Assembly (NCBI GenBank): GCA_032433595.1
Contig: JASWJB010000067.1
Span: 1-64,000, forward strand
Direction: 5' to 3'
DNA from: Conoideocrella luteorostrata
Taxonomy: Eukaryota; Ascomycota; Sordariomycetes; Hypocreales; Clavicipitaceae
DNA: 64,000 bases
Positions 46,801 through 57,596 of the stretch are shown piece after piece; position 1 is the first letter of the stretch; each line of letters opens with the position of its first letter. The position numbers and the translations under genes are program-made. Under the pieces are notes generated by a model that ran no database searches, had not been told where the DNA came from, and saw nothing but the letters and a program-made list of their open reading frames with translations.

Positions 46801-49306
46801 TTACACTTCTTGGGCTGTTTTCGCATGCAAGTTGCACGCCGTCAATCAGATATGGCATGACAGCATCTTTACTCATTCCAACGGCGGCCATTCCGCCAGA
46901 GCGACTCTGGCTTTTCGTTGCAAATCCCCGAAGATAAGCGCATATAATTGCCTCGGACATTGTCAACGCGCCCGCGGTATAAGCTGCAGCAATCTCGCCA
47001 CTGGAGTGCCCAATTACTGCGCTAGGAGTAATGCCACACGTTGCCAGGAAGTTGACCAAGGCGACTTGAATGGCTGTGCACAGAGGTTGAGCAAACTCAG
47101 CTTTACTGAAAGTCTCATTCATAGACTCGCCGCTACAGCGAAGCGAGGCTTCAATGGTCCATGAGGGCGGATGCGTCAATTGTTGGAGGGCATGATCCAT
47201 AGCTCGAATGTCATTTAGAAAGGTTGCCGAGCTCTGGACGAGGCTCTTGCCCATCCCAGCCCAATTTGCACCTTGGCCTGTGAAAACAAAAGCAGCTGTA
47301 ATATCGTTAACGGATTTCCCGGATGTTTTTCTAAATGACTCAACGTTTAATTCACTGCCTCCACCCGGTCTGGCAATACAAAACGTGCGATGCCGCAAGT
47401 GGGCTCTCTTGAGCCCGAGCGTGTAAGCAACATCACAGAGCGATTCAGGTCGACATTTAATGTATTGCTGCAAATCTTCAACCCGCCTTTTAAGCGACGG
47501 CTCACTTGCTGTCGATATAGGGAGAAGTAGTGGAAACGGCTGCACTGATCTCACAGGAGAGACATCGTCGCGAACGATGTTGATAGGTTTCTCAGAGACA
47601 CTCTGGCGTGCGGTCGCTTCAGAGTCAATCTTGATCCATTTGCTAGACTCCTCATCCGACGTTTCAATAGACGTAGCATCGTTCTCTGTACAAGTGTCGG
47701 ACTGTTCATCTGACGACGGCGCAACTCCCTGTCGCCGCTGTCCGCCGATGGCCATTGCTGGTCCATTGGCATTGCCACAAATCCCGAATGAGGCAGCTGA
47801 GTCAAGAATGGCCTAATATGCTCAGTATGTCTCTGTACGGTACTCAGCCCGAGCTACAGAACAACTCACATGTCCATTGGCGCCTCCAAACCCAAAGGAG
47901 CTTACGCTGATTCTGGCATATCTGTTCTTGGGCCATGGGATCGCTTCTACTGGTACCTCAAGCTTATATTTCTTGAAAGGAACTTGGAGTAATACATTAA
48001 TACAGCCCAGATGTAACGTTTTAACAGGATCTTACTTTTTGGGTTAGGGGTGGTGAAGTTAATGTTGGGTGGAATAGTCTCGTTTTCCAATGAGAGAACA
48101 GCCTTGATGATACTAGTGAGAGCGGCTGCTCCCTCGCTGTGCCCTACATTCGGTTTTACCTTACAATGTCAGCAAGGTCGCTCAGTCTACCGCAGTTATT
48201 TCCCCTACATTGTCAACTTACCGAGCCGATATACGCCCCGTGCTCTCCAAATACGGTCGCGACAGCCTCTGCCTCGATTGGATCGCCGCGTATAGTGCCC
48301 GTACCGTGGCATTCAATGAAAGGTGTCTGTGAGAAATCTTCAATGCCAGCTCGTTCATAGGCCCGACGGATCAATGTGATCTGGGATTCGGAACTGGGAG
48401 ATCCAATGTGGGATGTTCTGCCGTCCGAGTTGACCGCCGTAGATCGAATCACGGCACGGATGGGATCTCCATCACGCAGCGCATCGTCTAGGGGCTTAAG
48501 CAGGATGGCGTTGACGGCCTCTCCCCGGGCGAAGCCATCCGCAGCTGCATCAAATGTCTTGCAAGATCCAGTATGGGAAAGAACACCCGCTTCAGACATA
48601 TCCATGGTCATTGTGGGGTCAATGATAATACTCGAGCCTGCAACGATTGCTGTGGTACAATCGCCGTTTTGTAGCGATTGGCACGCTATATGTAAAGCAG
48701 AAAGTGATGAAGAGCATGCTGTCCGAAGCGTCATACTACCAAAGGCATCAGTAATGAACCAGGGAAGATAATTAAGGCAAATGAAGTGTCTAACCTAGGT
48801 CCACTGAGGTCGTACTCCCACGAGAGCATATTCGCAAGAGCATAGTCTCCTGCACTGAGTACGCGGTACGTTTTGGGCATAAGCTTATCTTGGTGAAGCA
48901 TGCTGTGCCAGTCTTCACCGAAGACGCCGACAAAGACGCCGGTGTTAGTGCCGCGCAGATTTGTCTTCCCAGCATTTTCCATGCACTCCCAGACAACCTC
49001 GAGCAAAAGCCGCAGCTGAGGATCTGTGACATCTACTTCGGCTCTTTTGACACCAAAAAACGACTTATCAAAGCCCTTGATGTTGGTGTCTAGAAAGTAG
49101 CCATAGTTGGTGGCTATGTTCTGTCGGCGCGTTTTGTTGCCGTAGAATGCGTCTGCATTGTAGCGATCACTCGGCACCAGACAGCGGCCGTCTTTTTTCT
49201 CAATAAGGAGGTTCCAGAAGTCATCTGCTGTTGAGATGCCCCCAGGAAGCCTCATCCCCATGCCGATTATGGCAATAGGTCCAGCAGGATCGCACTTCAC
49301 TGACAT
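40852..49306 (-). CDS. Highly reducing polyketide synthase (KS-AT-DH-CMeT-ER-KR-ACP)
   Basis: Fourteen exons: 49306-48795, 48735-48222, 48159-48036, 47982-47870, 47812-46693, 46636-44454, 44351-44255, 44192-44161, 44104-43241, 43186-42902, 42842-42768, 42709-42369, 42302-41825, 41766-40852. They total 2551 codons with no lesion. KS (about 1-425): active Cys in '[12 protein letters not shown]', His in 'ECHGTGT' and 'NVGHSEGA'. AT (~600-920): '[11 protein letters not shown]'. DH: '[11 protein letters not shown]' and '[10 protein letters not shown]'. CMeT (~1460): '[14 protein letters not shown]'. ER (~1835-2110): '[12 protein letters not shown]'. KR: 'IGGLGGLG', Ser and Tyr in '[20 protein letters not shown]'. 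ACP (~2490): 'GVDSLASIE', with the phosphopantetheine Ser. It makes a methylated, reduced chain by iterative extension. There is no thioesterase or reductase release domain. ATG 49306 is used because the longer frame begins at TTG. Confidence 0.96.
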
Positions 49307-50771
49307 TGTGAGATACCCGCGGTTTGCAGCACTCTGAAGATTTGACAAGTTGTAAAATACAGCTTACACTGGTTATTAGTAGACACATTAAAAAATAGTT
49401 GACTAGAAAATACATACACTGTTGAGGGCTGAAGATGGAGTGGTATGAGGCTCACGTGTTCATTGGAGACAACAATGGCAATGAGCGGCAGGATCTGCCG
49501 AGAGCAGGCAAAAGGTTTTGGAAGACAAAAGGGAATTGGGTAGGTTTTAGGCTTGCCACGCGGGATATCTTATCTCTTGATTGTGTATTGTTCAGACGAA
49601 TGCTCTCTTTGTTAGCACTGTTTTCTCACGTTGTAGAGTTGAAGGGTCCGAAATGCAGAAGCTCCAATTCAATGTGACGGTTCAGATTAGTTCCAAATAT
49701 TTCTACTCTGTAACCTCAGTGCTTGTCTTTGTAAATCGTATGTAAGTGATTCTTTTACGGCCCCATACTGGTGCTGACCCGCATTCCCATTTTGCTTGCT
49801 AGGGATGGAAGTTTAGCACAGCTGAGAACCCCTTGGGTCGTGCGACCGAGTTATTTCAGTTAGAGCGGCTCGGACGGGGAAACTAACGACGGGAGATCCC
49901 AGATGGTTAGACAGGGCTGGACCGACGAAAAAATTCCAGTGAGTTCTGCAAGCGATAACGGTTGTGGTCGTTTGATTGAGACTAGAAATGGCGCATATGT
50001 GTGCGTGATGATGCAGAAGCACTCATGATGTATGTGCGCACATTGCACTCATCAGACAAATCCCGATCTTAACCTCTTTTGGCACAGTAGTGGAATGCGC
50101 CAGCGTATCAATTATCAATTTTTGTTTTGTTTTAGGCGAATGCTGTAGTCTGTTCGGTTGTGATGGAATTGATGTGTCTTGCGCGACGAGAATAGTGCCG
50201 CACCGTCAAATTGGGTCCTTCTTATTTCTACTGGTCCTTAATACGTGTCTGAGACTTACGCAGCAGTACGCCGTATACCAAATAAAAATATACATCTATT
50301 GGACTGCGCCGTACCCCAAGCCGTTCCATTCCGCACGTCTTAGATCACTGAGCACCAAGTTCTTCAGGTATCAATGACATGTTTCTCCGCCGTCCTTTTC
50401 CAACGGATAGAGCCATCCACACCACTACACTGGAATTTTGCACAAGTCAATGAATTAATTTTACGAAGATTCAGCTTAGATAGACTCTGACAAGCACAGG
50501 GCAAAATTCCAGCAACACGCCTGATGTTCTGCGCTTCGACTTGTTCCCGAGTCAGACTGTCGCGGCATGAGACATTTCTCGCTCATACAAGCAAAATTAA
50601 ACGCTATCAAATTGATCGAGGCTATTCCCCGTTCTGCTATCAATATAAAGACAGAATAGTCAGCTGCGAAGTTTCGTGGGCTCGTCGCCTTCCCTATTTT
50701 TTTTTTTTTTTTTTAGGCTCGCTGCTTCTGTCATTAAAATCTCTCTCCAGTTCCAGTCACCCATCATAAGC
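49307..50771. other. Divergent intergenic region between PKS and HsbA-like gene
   Basis: About 1.46 kb separates two divergently transcribed genes and should hold both promoters. A T-run (50697-50714) lies just before the HsbA-like start. Frames at 49435-50377 have no domain. No factor-binding site can be named. Confidence 0.6.
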
Positions 50772-51305
50772 ATGCAGCTCAAGCTTTTGCTCGTCGCCAT
50801 CTTTGTTGGCATCAGCATCGCTGAAGTAAATGTCACCGCTAGCGCAATCAAAATGGTCAATTCGGCGATGACCACACTAGATGACAAGCTTGCCAATTGG
50901 AACGGCAACTTTTTGGGCATACTGCCAGTCCTGTTACAAACAGATAGACTTTTGAAAACAATCGATAACAGCAACCAGGAACCAAACGACGGCCTGCAGC
51001 GCCTTGGCCTGGGCTTCCTACTGCCGAAGCAAGGCGCGGCTGGTACTGTGATCGACGAAGCCCAAGATTCTGCAGAAAACGTCGCCAAAATCATGAGCAC
51101 CGTCATTGCCAAAAAAGATGAAATCAAGAAAATCCCATTTGGTGGTCCCATCATGTTTGGTATTCTAAAAACTTTCGAGACGTCTGCAGATACAATGATG
51201 CGAAATGTCGTCTCACAGGCACCGGATGAGGGACAACGGTCTTTGAAGCCGTTACAGAGGCAGATCCAGGACTACTTTCCTCAGGCAATTGCTGCTTTCG
51301 GCTAG
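50772..51305 (+). CDS. HsbA-like secreted cell-surface protein
   Basis: The frame is open from 50676, but the ATG at 50772 starts a clean signal peptide (MQLKLLLVAIFVGISIAEV). The sequence upstream of it is a T-tract read as poly-Phe. The 177-residue product is helical, with heptad-like hydrophobics: 'ASAIKMVNSAMTTLDDKL', 'LPVLLQTDRLLKTIDN', 'VIDEAQDSAENVAKIMS', and 'LQRQIQDYFPQAIAAF' at the end. This fits the hydrophobic surface-binding protein A / cell-wall galactomannoprotein family (PF12296). HsbA attaches to hydrophobic surfaces and can recruit esterases or cutinases. It is divergent from the PKS. Confidence 0.75.
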   Translation: MQLKLLLVAIFVGISIAEVNVTASAIKMVNSAMTTLDDKLANWNGNFLGILPVLLQTDRLLKTIDNSNQEPNDGLQRLGLGFLLPKQGAAGTVIDEAQDSAENVAKIMSTVIAKKDEIKKIPFGGPIMFGILKTFETSADTMMRNVVSQAPDEGQRSLKPLQRQIQDYFPQAIAAFG

Positions 51306-51563
51306 AATAGGGCGGGAGAGCTTGAGCATCCACAAAAGGAAACTTGCTAGCCGACTCTCTTGTCTTGTAAAGGGCAGCACGCCTATCGTCTCCAGAGTGC
51401 GGGTGTGAGTGATATTGTATGGAGGTTTTAATCTTACTTTATTTCTTTTACTTTCATGGTTTTAGCGCGAAGAGTTGCGTTATCTCTACCATTAGTAATG
51501 CCTGGTAAAACCTTATGGTAGTGTGTAGCCTATGAAAGGAGCTGCAAGTCCTCATCATCATAC

Positions 51564-51957
51564 GAAGTTCTCATTGGCAATATGCATGAGCTCGACCAAG
51601 GGCGCATTGTGACTCTGTAAATGAACTCGACGGCAATAACAACGCTTCCTTAGCCGTCCCTATTCAGCCACTGAGAGTCACGGACCACCATTAGAGTGTC
51701 CAAAAGATTCTACGTTGTGGTGGCAACATGGTAGCCTTTACCTTGGCCATGCCATAATGGGTGCTCGCAAACACCAACCCGCCGTAGACAATGAATGGCG
51801 TCTCCAGGAGTGATTATTGCCTGAAATTTGCTACATTGCCTCCGAACCCGTAGTTAGGCACAGCGACCGACTCGACGTTGTACAACTCAGCAATCCCCTT
51901 CTCGACCAGCTCGATGTAGTCGTTGTCTCCGTCGAGGAGACAACCGTGATGTAGCCA
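51564..51957 (-). pseudogene. Alpha-oxoamine-synthase-like PLP enzyme fragment
   Basis: Minus-strand pieces in different frames line up in order with the class II aminotransferase / alpha-oxoamine synthase family (BioF, ALA synthase, serine palmitoyltransferase, Fum8-type). They are 'LLDGDNDYIELVEKGIAELY', then 'NVESVAVPNYGFGGNVANF', 'AIITPGDAI', 'FIVYGGLVFASTHYGMAKVK', 'GSVVIAVEFIY' and 'NAPLVELMHIANENF'. The family consensus from memory is LLDGN-x-Y...NSGFDANVG...PGD-x-I-x-YDE-x-x-HAS-x-H-x-GM...APL-x-EL. At least three frame changes and several stops separate the pieces. The PLP-lysine region is absent. It lies 2.3 kb from the PKS start. The codon choice in the first piece (GC-ending) shows it was once a real gene. 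Confidence 0.6.
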
Positions 51958-54811
51958 TCAAAACTTCAGGTAGCGACTTTGGGTGAGATGCATTTGGTTC
52001 GCGGGCCGCTGCACGCATGTTTCAAGAATTGCTGTATACAGTCTAGTGGTGAACATCTCCCTGATCATAAATGGAGGGGCGGATTATATGCCACATCGGG
52101 TGAATTTGCCACGGACGCGTAATAAGGAAAATAGACCATTGTATTCGCCCGGTCGCGTGATGATTCTATTTTCTACAGTGAAGCATCACCAAAACAATAA
52201 GCATCGTAGTACTCATGGTTGACACAGTTCCCTTTTCCTCAATACAGCATCTGGCTCTACTAATAGCAACCGCCGTTGTAGCCGTTTTGCTTGCTGCTAT
52301 TATTTTACAAGAGCCATCGCGTCCTCACCATGACAGTAGTCGGTCGCTCACAATCCACGATTCATGTCGTGGTGGATTCGTAATTAACTAAACACCTTTC
52401 CTACGTTGCCTTTCATCATTTCTCTTCGGGTGGTTACATGCAATCTTAAGAGCGGCGGTAGTAGAGTAGCATGCGGGTGAAAAATTACACGATCTCGGTC
52501 ATTGTGGCTGGGAGGGCGGAGGGGTCGTGTAATTTTTCACCCGCCTGAGTAGGTTGATGCATCGTCAAGAGTCGTAGTGAAATAGATGGTTTTCTAACTC
52601 TAAATCTTTTTAGCCCATCAGAAGCAAGCCAAGTAATTGCCAAAATAGTTACGGGGTATATTGGCTAGTAATGATCGACGCGATCTCGAAGATCCTGTGC
52701 GCATTCGGGTAAGAGCGCGTGGCTTCTTTTATGACCACTCTCGGATTTTCAAGATGGATCACACAAACCAAAATTGGCTAAATCTTACAACGAAGCAGAT
52801 CGAAGTTAATGGCCATTTATGTGGACTGCAAACGAGCTGCGCACAGGTCGTCACGACACAGCATTCTGGGGTACAAGGCCAAGTCGGTCAACCTGTTAAC
52901 TTGCGAGCAACCTTAGTAAAGTAAACTTCTGCACGACGCTAGCAAAATTTACTCTCATAGGAATAATTTAGCATCAAGGAGCCCGTAGAGTCGACCCAGA
53001 CGCCAGAACCACATCACTTGCATGCCTGCTGGTATATCTCGCGACGATGGAGATTCACGGAGGTGGAGCCTGCCACTCCGTGCAACAGAGGGCAGTGGTC
53101 TGCAAGAGCGATTGGCTGTCTCTTTGCGATGCTCGGGGACCAAATTGCGCACCTAATAGACAAGTACTACAGAGCGTAAAAGATAGATAGAATCAATGAT
53201 TGTGTCTTGTTTGCTGTTTCTGTCCATAGCAAGACGTTTCAGTTTCCACAGCTTTGGCGCGTCCAACCCAACCGGACCAGATCATACATGTTAACCACTT
53301 CAGTTAGAGACTTAGGCTCATTTCACGTGTTTTCCAATCCGCGAAGCACACCCAACACCACAAACGGCCGACAAGCACGACCATCTGCTAATGACGGATG
53401 TACTTATTATAGACCAACGCTGACAAGCGTAATCTCAACGAGCCATGAATGAGCGAGCGGAGCGTGATTATCGCAGGCTCTTGCATCGCCGCCCCCGAAT
53501 CTTCGACTCCTTTCGGGAGACGGACTCCGTACAGTTCTGCCCCGGGTCTTAGAAAACACCGATCAACTGCTCTGGGAAATGTCAGCGTTACATCAGACGT
53601 GCAAATGAACATAATGTTACTCTTCAAAACATAGGATTGACGAAAGATGGGGGGTTATTGCGCTGAGAAAGCACGGGTTGAATACAAATGCCCTAAGTTG
53701 AAAGAAAACAACGGTTTATTGGCGGCGACAATGTGCGTAGGAAAGCGATGCCGATTGTGTTCCGATCGTGGTAGGAAGCGACTAGAAAGATATTCGCAGA
53801 AGTTAGCACAGCAGTTTCAGGGTTCAGATGGCAGCCTTTTCAAAATAGACGCAAATAATACCACCTGCTATTCAAAGATGAGAATTTTCTGAACAGCTGC
53901 GAAACTTATTAGCAGCCAGACGATGCCCTGCATGTTGTTGGATGTTAAAGGTAGTTCATATTAGCAGTTACCCTATGGTTGAAGAGTGGATCTAGGCCGT
54001 TTGTTGGTTCGTGCCGCACTGGAGCCCGCTCGGAATATTCTCCAGGAAATACTACTTCGTACTCCGTACGTCGGGGGGATATACATGAATGATCTTGCGA
54101 TAGTTGCCGCTCGCGACTCGCGTTTTCGTCTGTTTGTAAGCCCCGAGCCAAAAACTGCGAAACAGAGGAACAACTTTGCGCCACCATCACGATGTCACTC
54201 TGACAAGACTACTCCGTACACAGGGTGAGAGAGGGAAGGTCTATGGACCCCACACATCGCCACCCGCTACACCTTCACCCCACACGAATCTGCGATTGCA
54301 AATGAAGTTTAGCAGCTCCCAGCAACCGGTTTGACAGTGGCGGGTGACATTTGCCAATCTCAGTTAGCAATGTATCGACACTTTCGGAATAGTACGCCGG
54401 GAAGGGACATTCTCGGATGTCCGATTGCCCTCACGCTGATCCGTTCCATACCAGGTCATTTGTCAGCATCGTGACGTCGCTTTCGCCTGCCACCACATTA
54501 TCTCCGTGCCACCGCATTTACGAGCCCACTAACGATAATCCGGGGTGCTAGCCAGACGGAAAGAGTGTCAAGTACGGAGTAAAAATGGTGGTCATTGTGC
54601 GGAACCATGAGGCCACGCGGGTGGCACACAACAAGGCATACAGCACATTGGCCGAATACTTAGGTGTGGCCAATTCAGCTTGTGGCTAATGAACGCCAAA
54701 TCTATGCAGTCACTGTCGAGAGTATTGCGCACGCTTCCCCGACGGACAGCATCGACAAAAGTAACTTTTCCATCTGCTGTGCGCCCGTATATACGTCCAG
54801 AACTTGCAAAC
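51958..54811. other. 2.9-kb intergenic region with hairpin, no supportable gene
   Basis: It contains the perfect inverted repeat at 52473-52544 and three TACTCCGTA copies (54060, 54210, 54573). Frames at 52661-54228 lack domains. The right end holds the promoter of the questin-oxidase-like gene. Confidence 0.55.
52473..52544. repeat. Perfect 20-bp inverted repeat (hairpin)
   Basis: GCGGGTGAAAAATTACACGA at 52473-52492 and its exact reverse complement at 52525-52544 flank a 32-bp loop. It could be a stem-loop, a very small foldback element, or the fused ends of a deleted DNA transposon. Confidence 0.7.
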
Positions 54812-56388
54812 ATGGCGACTGCACACCGCATTCTCATCCCTGCCGACGACACTGGCTTGTGGAAGACGAAGCAGGATGAGGAGGCGGCTGTGAAGGTGTC
54901 CGAGCTGCTGCAGGCTGATCTCGAGGTAACGAGGGCTCAGCTTTATTCAATTGAAAGGCCTCGCCACAATGACCTGTACTGATGATGCGTTGCAGAAACA
55001 CCATGTCTTCTTTAACCAATCTGGGTTTCATAACCACGTACGTCTGTCCCCGCGCCCGTTCAGTCTGATTCAAACCAAACCACTTCGCCATTTCCTAGCC
55101 TGACCACATGTATACTAACTCTTTGTGTCAATAGATTGCCCATCAGCTTCTTGCCCTCTATGGCACAGGCGCCACACCATCAACACTGCAGGCTGCTTAT
55201 GATGCCAACAAGTCCTATCAGCTCAAGGCAATCCCCGTCCGCAGCAGCGTCATTGCCGAGCTCCAAGAAGACTGGTCCGCTAATGCGTCCAAATATCTCG
55301 GGTCTGGAAAACACTACTCCGACTTCCTCAATTTTTTCCAGCTTGAAATGGACAAGAATGGGTGGGAAGCCGTTGTTAGCGAATACCTCTGTCAAGATAC
55401 CCCAAAGTCTCGAGACATAGTTCAGCGCTTATTTGCTGGCATCCTCCACCCCATGATTCAACTTCAATATGGTCTAGAATGGGAACAGCCCGCTATTATA
55501 GCCTCAGGTTTAGCGCAAGCAGCTATTCACCGTAACCCATTGGGAGAATTCTATGACAAGGTCGACGTCGCCGTAAAGAACATCGACCAGTCCGGTGTGG
55601 AGGTTAAAAACAGGGGTATATCGGAGGTTTGTGAGAATATTCATGAGGGGCATGAGAAGTTGGCAAGTATTGCCACGTGGGAAGATAATGATCGTTTGTA
55701 CGAGGCTGTTCTGGGACGAGGTTTGCAGGAGGCGGTTGCGCTGGCGGCGACGTTGAGAGTTGGCGAGGATGAGCTTGAAGAGAGGGTTGCCGAAATGTGG
55801 CATCATAATGCGTATGTTGCCGCTGCAGCGTCTTGGAATCCACCTCATGTTCCAAAATATGATTTCTTCCTCATGTGAGTAATACTGGTTGCCTCTCTAT
55901 CACATTTCCATACCTGTCTGGAAATCTCGTCCTGAATGCTTACGACGTGTAGTCACAACTTGAATTCGAGCCCCTTTGTCCTGTCGTTTAACAAGCCCTT
56001 CATTTCGAAGAGTGCTCAAATCCGCATCCTCGAGCACAAAATGAGATACGACCTGGTACAATACATCGCTCGAGGCTGTCCATCACTCAATGTGACTTTT
56101 ATTAGGGATTATAACCCTCAAAACCAGTCACCCGCATCGAAGCCTTCAGATCTCCTACGCAAGTATCACAGTATCATCGATGATGGGCACCTCATCAAAG
56201 TCGCTCGATCGTTGCTCATAGCCCAGGAAGTATCGCGAAAATGGAAAGGCAGACCATGGGTACGGCTTGATGAGGATGATTGGTTGAAGGCGCACTACAT
56301 GCTACTAAAAGGGGCGGAAGGACAGGAGGGCATGTGGGTGAGGAGTGCAGGCTTCAAAGAGGCATGGAAGGAGGTTCCCAAGCTGTGA
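54812..56388 (+). CDS. Questin-oxidase-like (DUF4243/AflY-type) protein
   Basis: Four exons, 54812-54925, 54996-55037, 55135-55874 and 55953-56388, give 443 residues with consistent phases. The 42-nt second exon carries 'KHHVFFNQSGFHNH'. It leads into 'IAHQLLALYGTGATPSTLQA', 'AYDANKSYQLKAIPV' and, later, 'LFAGILHPMIQLQYGLEW' with a conserved-looking His. 'YDFFLIHNLNSSPFVL' crosses the last splice. This is the pattern of the questin-oxidase-like family (PF14027), which includes GedK-type Baeyer-Villiger ring-opening enzymes and AflY of aflatoxin biosynthesis. Many members lie in polyketide clusters. The substrate here is unknown; an HR-PKS product would be unusual for it. It is the last gene before core genes. 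Confidence 0.85.
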
Positions 56389-57596
56389 GGATGTATCAAA
56401 GCCTCTATCCTCGGTTATCCTGGTCTACGGACCGATCACAGGGTCGACAGAGCGGTTCAGCTTTGATTCAAATTGCAGAGCAAAGACCGAAAATAATCGT
56501 CGCATGCACCGGGGTTGGAACATGCTGCGGGGTTGGAACATGCTGTTGGGCACAGTCAACAAGGAAACAAATTGTATCAGATAGTGCTGGAGCTGAAAGG
56601 CTGTGTTGCTTATTGACACCACGATCACATCAAGTACCGCTGCCTACGAGGCACAAATGTACCTAATCATATGGGCAGTAACATCGAGTCATCTCGTCAT
56701 TAATACGTACTTTATGCACTCGTACAAGCAAAAGCCGGCATGGATTCCGCATGGTGATTAATCAGCTACTCGGTATTGATGGCGGAGATGGCTCCGATTA
56801 TGCCTTTGCAGAGAGAGCTGAGAACAACTGTGGCAAGCCGTGGTATCAGTCAGTTTTCTCTCACTAATCAATTAATTTAATGAAGCAGCAACTGTGATGT
56901 GCCATGATTGTCTAACGACTCCCGTCAAATATCGAGGCTACGCAAAGCACATACGCTCAACCAACTCTCTGCTCGAATCCGAACTAGCAGCCCGCCGGCA
57001 GTTCATATTCACCAAGTCTTAGGCAGTAGACATTGTCCACCTCGCGACTTTACTCAATTTCATGATCTTCAGCGAATCGCATAATACACCAGACAAACTA
57101 CGGCAATCTTCAACCAACGAAAGACCTAGTAAAACCTCTATTTCAAGATCAGAACTGGTCCGTGGTTCCTTGAGCAAATGATGCTATGCCTTCTTCTGTT
57201 TCTACAGCGACGGGCACATCAAATACGTCACGACCAAGCCCATTGTGCGATCCAAGACCGGATCACTAAAAGATTGGGTTCTGGACTGGAGTTGAGATTG
57301 CGAAGCGTTTGATAATTTGGTATTGCATGACGAATACCAGATGGAATATTTGGTGCGGAAGAGAAGATACAAGATATTTGAAAGCCGTATATTGTATACA
57401 TGAGCATTGCGTTTCAGTTTCTTGAAATTTCCTCCCCACACCCCCAAGATGATGCACAGCAAATGTTTGAATGCGGGTTTCGCCAAATTCCAAGACGTTC
57501 AGACATTCTCTTTCGAACCATGTCGTGTTTTTGTTTTCTTTCCTGTAACTTGCAAAATCCTAGTATTTACATATATGCATAGCATAGCATTGCGCC
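56389..57596. other. Intergenic boundary between accessory and core genes
   Basis: No supportable gene. It holds the 18-bp direct repeat at 56511-56546. The 3' ends of the two convergent flanking genes must lie here. Confidence 0.6.
56511..56546. repeat. Two tandem copies of an 18-bp unit
   Basis: GGGGTTGGAACATGCTGC is followed directly by GGGGTTGGAACATGCTGT. It is a short tandem duplication without an evident role. Confidence 0.7.

Noticed and set aside
50676..50771. Upstream extension of the HsbA-like frame
   Set aside because: It translates a T-tract into poly-Phe; the downstream ATG gives a proper signal peptide.
53647..53892. 81-codon plus-strand frame
   Set aside because: No signal peptide, domain or promoter, and it is isolated in a repeat-bearing spacer.
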